A stretch of 64,000 nt of DNA from Roseburia sp. (lineage in GTDB: Bacteria > Bacillota > Clostridia > Lachnospirales > Lachnospiraceae), in contig JAMOZS010000004.1 in the NCBI GenBank assembly GCA_023667765.1, positions 1 to 64,000 of the forward strand, read 5' to 3'. Below are positions 61,566-64,000 of the stretch, piece by piece. Position 1 is the first letter of the stretch, and the number at the start of each line of letters is the position of its first letter. Position numbers and translations under genes: made by a program. The notes under the pieces were generated by a model. That model did not search any database and was not told the origin of the DNA. It saw nothing but the letters and a program-made list of their open reading frames with translations.

Positions 61566-64000
61566 ATGGGTAAGCAGAAATACGGAAAAGTAAACAGGCG
61601 GAGAATCCTGGTGCAGGAGGGACAAAAAGTCCCCTTCCATAATCAGGTGGATTATTGTATCGGAACGGGCAGAATGGGTTTGGCTCTTCAGAAGGAATAT
61701 CAGGAGCAGCTAAAGCTGGTGCAGGAATATATCGGTTTTCAGCACATCAGAGGCCATGGTCTCTTTACGGATGATATGGCTGTTTATCAGGAGAGCGAAG
61801 AGAACGGCAGGCGAATTGTCGAATATAATTATACCTATTTGGATAGGGTGATGGACAGCTATCTGGAACTGGGTCTTAAGCCCTTTTTGGAGCTGGGCTT
61901 TATGCCGGAGAAAATGGCGAGCGGGACGCAGACCGTATTCTACTGGAAAGGGAATGTGACGCCTCCGAAGTCCTATGAGGACTGGAAGACCATGGTACAG
62001 GCGCTGCTGCGTCATCTGCTGGAGCGTTACGGAGAAACAGAGGTGCTGACCTGGCCGATTGAGGTATGGAATGAGCCGAACCTGCCCGGATTCTGGAAAG
62101 GGGCGGATAGGCAGGAGTATTTTAAGCTCTTCCGGGAAAGCTTTACGGCAATCAAGGAAGTGGATTCCCGCTTCCGGGTAGGCGGCCCTGCGGTCTGCGG
62201 CGGCAGCGATGAAATCTGGATAAAAGCCTTTATGGAATTTTGTCATACGAATCATATCCCTGTGGATTTTGTCACCAGGCATCATTATACCACGGAATTT
62301 CCGGTGCGCAGGGGACATTACGGCTATGCCCAGCTGCAGGAGGATGAGGCAGGATTTGCGAATCTGCGCACCACCAGAGATATTATTGACAGCTATCCCG
62401 AATATAAGGGGCTGGAGATTCATATTACGGAATTTAATACCTCATACATACCGAACTGCCCGCTGCATGATACCAATCAGAATGCGGCTTATATTGCCGG
62501 GCAGCTTTCCCGTCTGGGGGAGGGAAACGAATCCTATTCCTATTGGACCTTCGGGGATATCTTCGAAGAGCAGGGAGTTCCCTTTACGCCTTTTCACGGA
62601 GGCTTTGGGCTGGTGGCTAACGGCTGTATTCCGAAGCCTGTATTCTGGAGCTTTGTTTTCTTCAAGAAACTCAAGCAGAAGTCCGGATATTGCATGTATA
62701 AGGATGACAATTGTGTTATCATGAAGCTGGAGGACGGTTCCTGTCGGGGCGTGGCCTGGAACCGGGTCAATCAGCGAAGCGGGTGCAGTCTGGAATTGTA
62801 TATAACCCTTCCTGTTAAGGAGGGAGAGTACAGTATTCTTACGGAACGGGTGGACGAGGATACCTGCAATCCCTTGAAGCTATGGCATGATATGGGGGAG
62901 CCGGCCAATCCTTCCCGAGAGCAGGTGAAGCTTTTGCAGCAGGCGGCCAGACCTTTTGTCCGGTCGGATATACAGAGAGCGGAAGGGAATCGAAGCGCCG
63001 CATCGGCTTCTTTGGAGCTGGAGATATCCCTGCCTGAGAATGCAGTGGTTTATTTCGAAGCAAAGGCAGTACAGCCCAGGCCGGACAGGGGATATGAGTA
63101 TGATTATGTCATGCAGTATCAGCGCATCAATCCTCTTACCGGCACAGACTGCCCTGACCCGGATGTGATTCGGGTGGAGGATACCTATTACATGGTAAAC
63201 ACTACCATGCATTTCATGCCGGGTTGTGAGCTGTTGCGCTCCTATGATTTAATTCACTGGGAGCATGCCGCCTATGTTTACGATACGCTGGATTCTACTC
63301 CCGGCCAGAGACTTGAGGGTGAAAAAAACATATACGGCAAGGGAATGTGGGCGGCCAGCCTGCGCTATCATAAGGGATGCTTTTATATTTGCTTCGTGGC
63401 CAACGACACGCAAAAAACCTATCTGTATACATCTCGTTCCGTGGAGGGCCCCTGGGAAAAGCATAATATAGAGGGCTTTTACCATGATGCCTCTCTGCTG
63501 TTTGACGAGGATGAACGGGTTTATATTGCCTATGGCAACAGGGAGATTCATATTACGGAGTTGAAGCCTGACTTAAGCGGCCCTCTGGAGGGAGGCTTAG
63601 ACCGTATTGCGGTAAGAGATACGGATACGACGTGCCTTGGCTATGAGGGAACGCACTTTTATAAGATAAACGGGAAATATTATCTGTTCTTTATTCATTC
63701 CCTGGAGGAGCGGTGGTTCAGAACCGAGAGCTGTTTTGTGGCGGATTCTCTTACCGGTGAGTTTACGGGGGGAGACGTGGTCACGGACGACAGGGGATAC
63801 TGCAATCAGGGCGTGGCCCAGGGAGCCATCGTAGACACGCCGGAGGGCAAATGGTATGCCATATTATTCCAGGACAGCGGAGCAGTGGGAAGAATCCCGA
63901 TTCTTTTGCCCGTTGAGTGGAGGGACGACTTCCCTGTGTTCGGCAGAGACGGCAAGGTACCGGAGTTTTTCCCGGTAAGCAGTACGAGACCGGGCTATGT
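61566..64000 (+). CDS. GH39-GH43 fusion glycosidase (beta-xylosidase type), 3' end outside window
   Basis: The frame is open from ATG 61566 to the last base, at least 811 codons. No signal peptide, so it works in the cytoplasm. The N-terminal part (about 1-500) is GH39: FQHIRGHG, VWNEPN (acid/base Glu170), RHHYTTEFP and ITEFNTSY (nucleophile Glu289), then a beta-sandwich. From about residue 520 a GH43 domain follows: TGTDCPDPDVIRVEDTYYM, KGMWAASLRYHKGCFYI, FYHDASLLFDEDERVYIAYG and GYEGTHFYKINGKYYLFF (acid Glu). Together they should split xylo-oligosaccharides. It follows the secreted GH43 in a probable operon. Confidence 0.93.
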   Translation, partial: MGKQKYGKVNRRRILVQEGQKVPFHNQVDYCIGTGRMGLALQKEYQEQLKLVQEYIGFQHIRGHGLFTDDMAVYQESEENGRRIVEYNYTYLDRVMDSYLELGLKPFLELGFMPEKMASGTQTVFYWKGNVTPPKSYEDWKTMVQALLRHLLERYGETEVLTWPIEVWNEPNLPGFWKGADRQEYFKLFRESFTAIKEVDSRFRVGGPAVCGGSDEIWIKAFMEFCHTNHIPVDFVTRHHYTTEFPVRRGHYGYAQLQEDEAGFANLRTTRDIIDSYPEYKGLEIHITEFNTSYIPNCPLHDTNQNAAYIAGQLSRLGEGNESYSYWTFGDIFEEQGVPFTPFHGGFGLVANGCIPKPVFWSFVFFKKLKQKSGYCMYKDDNCVIMKLEDGSCRGVAWNRVNQRSGCSLELYITLPVKEGEYSILTERVDEDTCNPLKLWHDMGEPANPSREQVKLLQQAARPFVRSDIQRAEGNRSAASASLELEISLPENAVVYFEAKAVQPRPDRGYEYDYVMQYQRINPLTGTDCPDPDVIRVEDTYYMVNTTMHFMPGCELLRSYDLIHWEHAAYVYDTLDSTPGQRLEGEKNIYGKGMWAASLRYHKGCFYICFVANDTQKTYLYTSRSVEGPWEKHNIEGFYHDASLLFDEDERVYIAYGNREIHITELKPDLSGPLEGGLDRIAVRDTDTTCLGYEGTHFYKINGKYYLFFIHSLEERWFRTESCFVADSLTGEFTGGDVVTDDRGYCNQGVAQGAIVDTPEGKWYAILFQDSGAVGRIPILLPVEWRDDFPVFGRDGKVPEFFPVSSTRPGY

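Overview
The window looks like a chromosomal segment of a Gram-positive, anaerobic gut-type member of the Lachnospiraceae (Clostridia). Reasons: strong AGGAGG-type ribosome binding sites, TTG and GTG starts, lipoproteins with Gram-positive signal peptides, ABC-exported surface polysaccharide genes with an LCP-type attachment protein, DUF6056/DUF6077-like membrane proteins, and GH39/GH43 xylan-type glycosidases. This assignment is inference from gene content. I see no rRNA, tRNA, CRISPR array, insertion sequence or origin.

Region 1 (1-38.6 kb), almost all on the + strand, is a large surface-polysaccharide locus. It starts inside a GtrB-like polyprenyl-phosphate sugar transferase. A WecE-type aminotransferase and several polytopic membrane proteins (candidate GT-C side-chain transferases, one apparently split) follow. 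A small accessory island at 5.5-9.5 kb holds a secreted two-repeat protein, an AlbA_2/Schlafen-type regulator and a GDSL/SGNH-like protein; it carries a clear partial duplication. Next come two anchored GH25 muramidases, rmlB-rmlA-rmlC, an ABC exporter (permease plus ATPase with a Wzt-like C-terminal domain), a methyltransferase-kinase fusion resembling the chain terminator WbdD, a dual-domain GT2, and an MBOAT acyltransferase with its SGNH partner (an Rpn-type nuclease gene lies between them). The region ends with a phosphosugar mutase, three more GT2 enzymes, an initiating polyprenyl glycosylphosphotransferase, an LCP ligase and glmS. Read together: nucleotide sugars are made, a polymer is built on undecaprenyl phosphate, capped, exported, side-chain glycosylated and O-acylated outside, and attached to peptidoglycan.

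Region 2 (38.6-48.1 kb) is envelope stress and defence: a membrane HtrA protease, an OmpR-type two-component system, a LanFEG/CprABC-like antimicrobial-peptide resistance ABC transporter (no lantibiotic gene nearby), an S41 protease and a long ClpX variant. Repeated TTTAAAC-type motifs precede both htrA and the ABC operon.

Region 3 (48.2-64 kb) is mixed: a GH63/MGH1-like glycosidase (minus strand), a heterodimeric multidrug-type ABC exporter, an XRE regulator, a small secreted Cys/His protein, an orphan solute-binding lipoprotein, a heavy-metal P-type ATPase with an HMA chaperone under an ArsR-type operator, a GC-rich structured intergenic element, and a GH43 lipoprotein followed by a GH39-GH43 fusion that runs off the end of the window.
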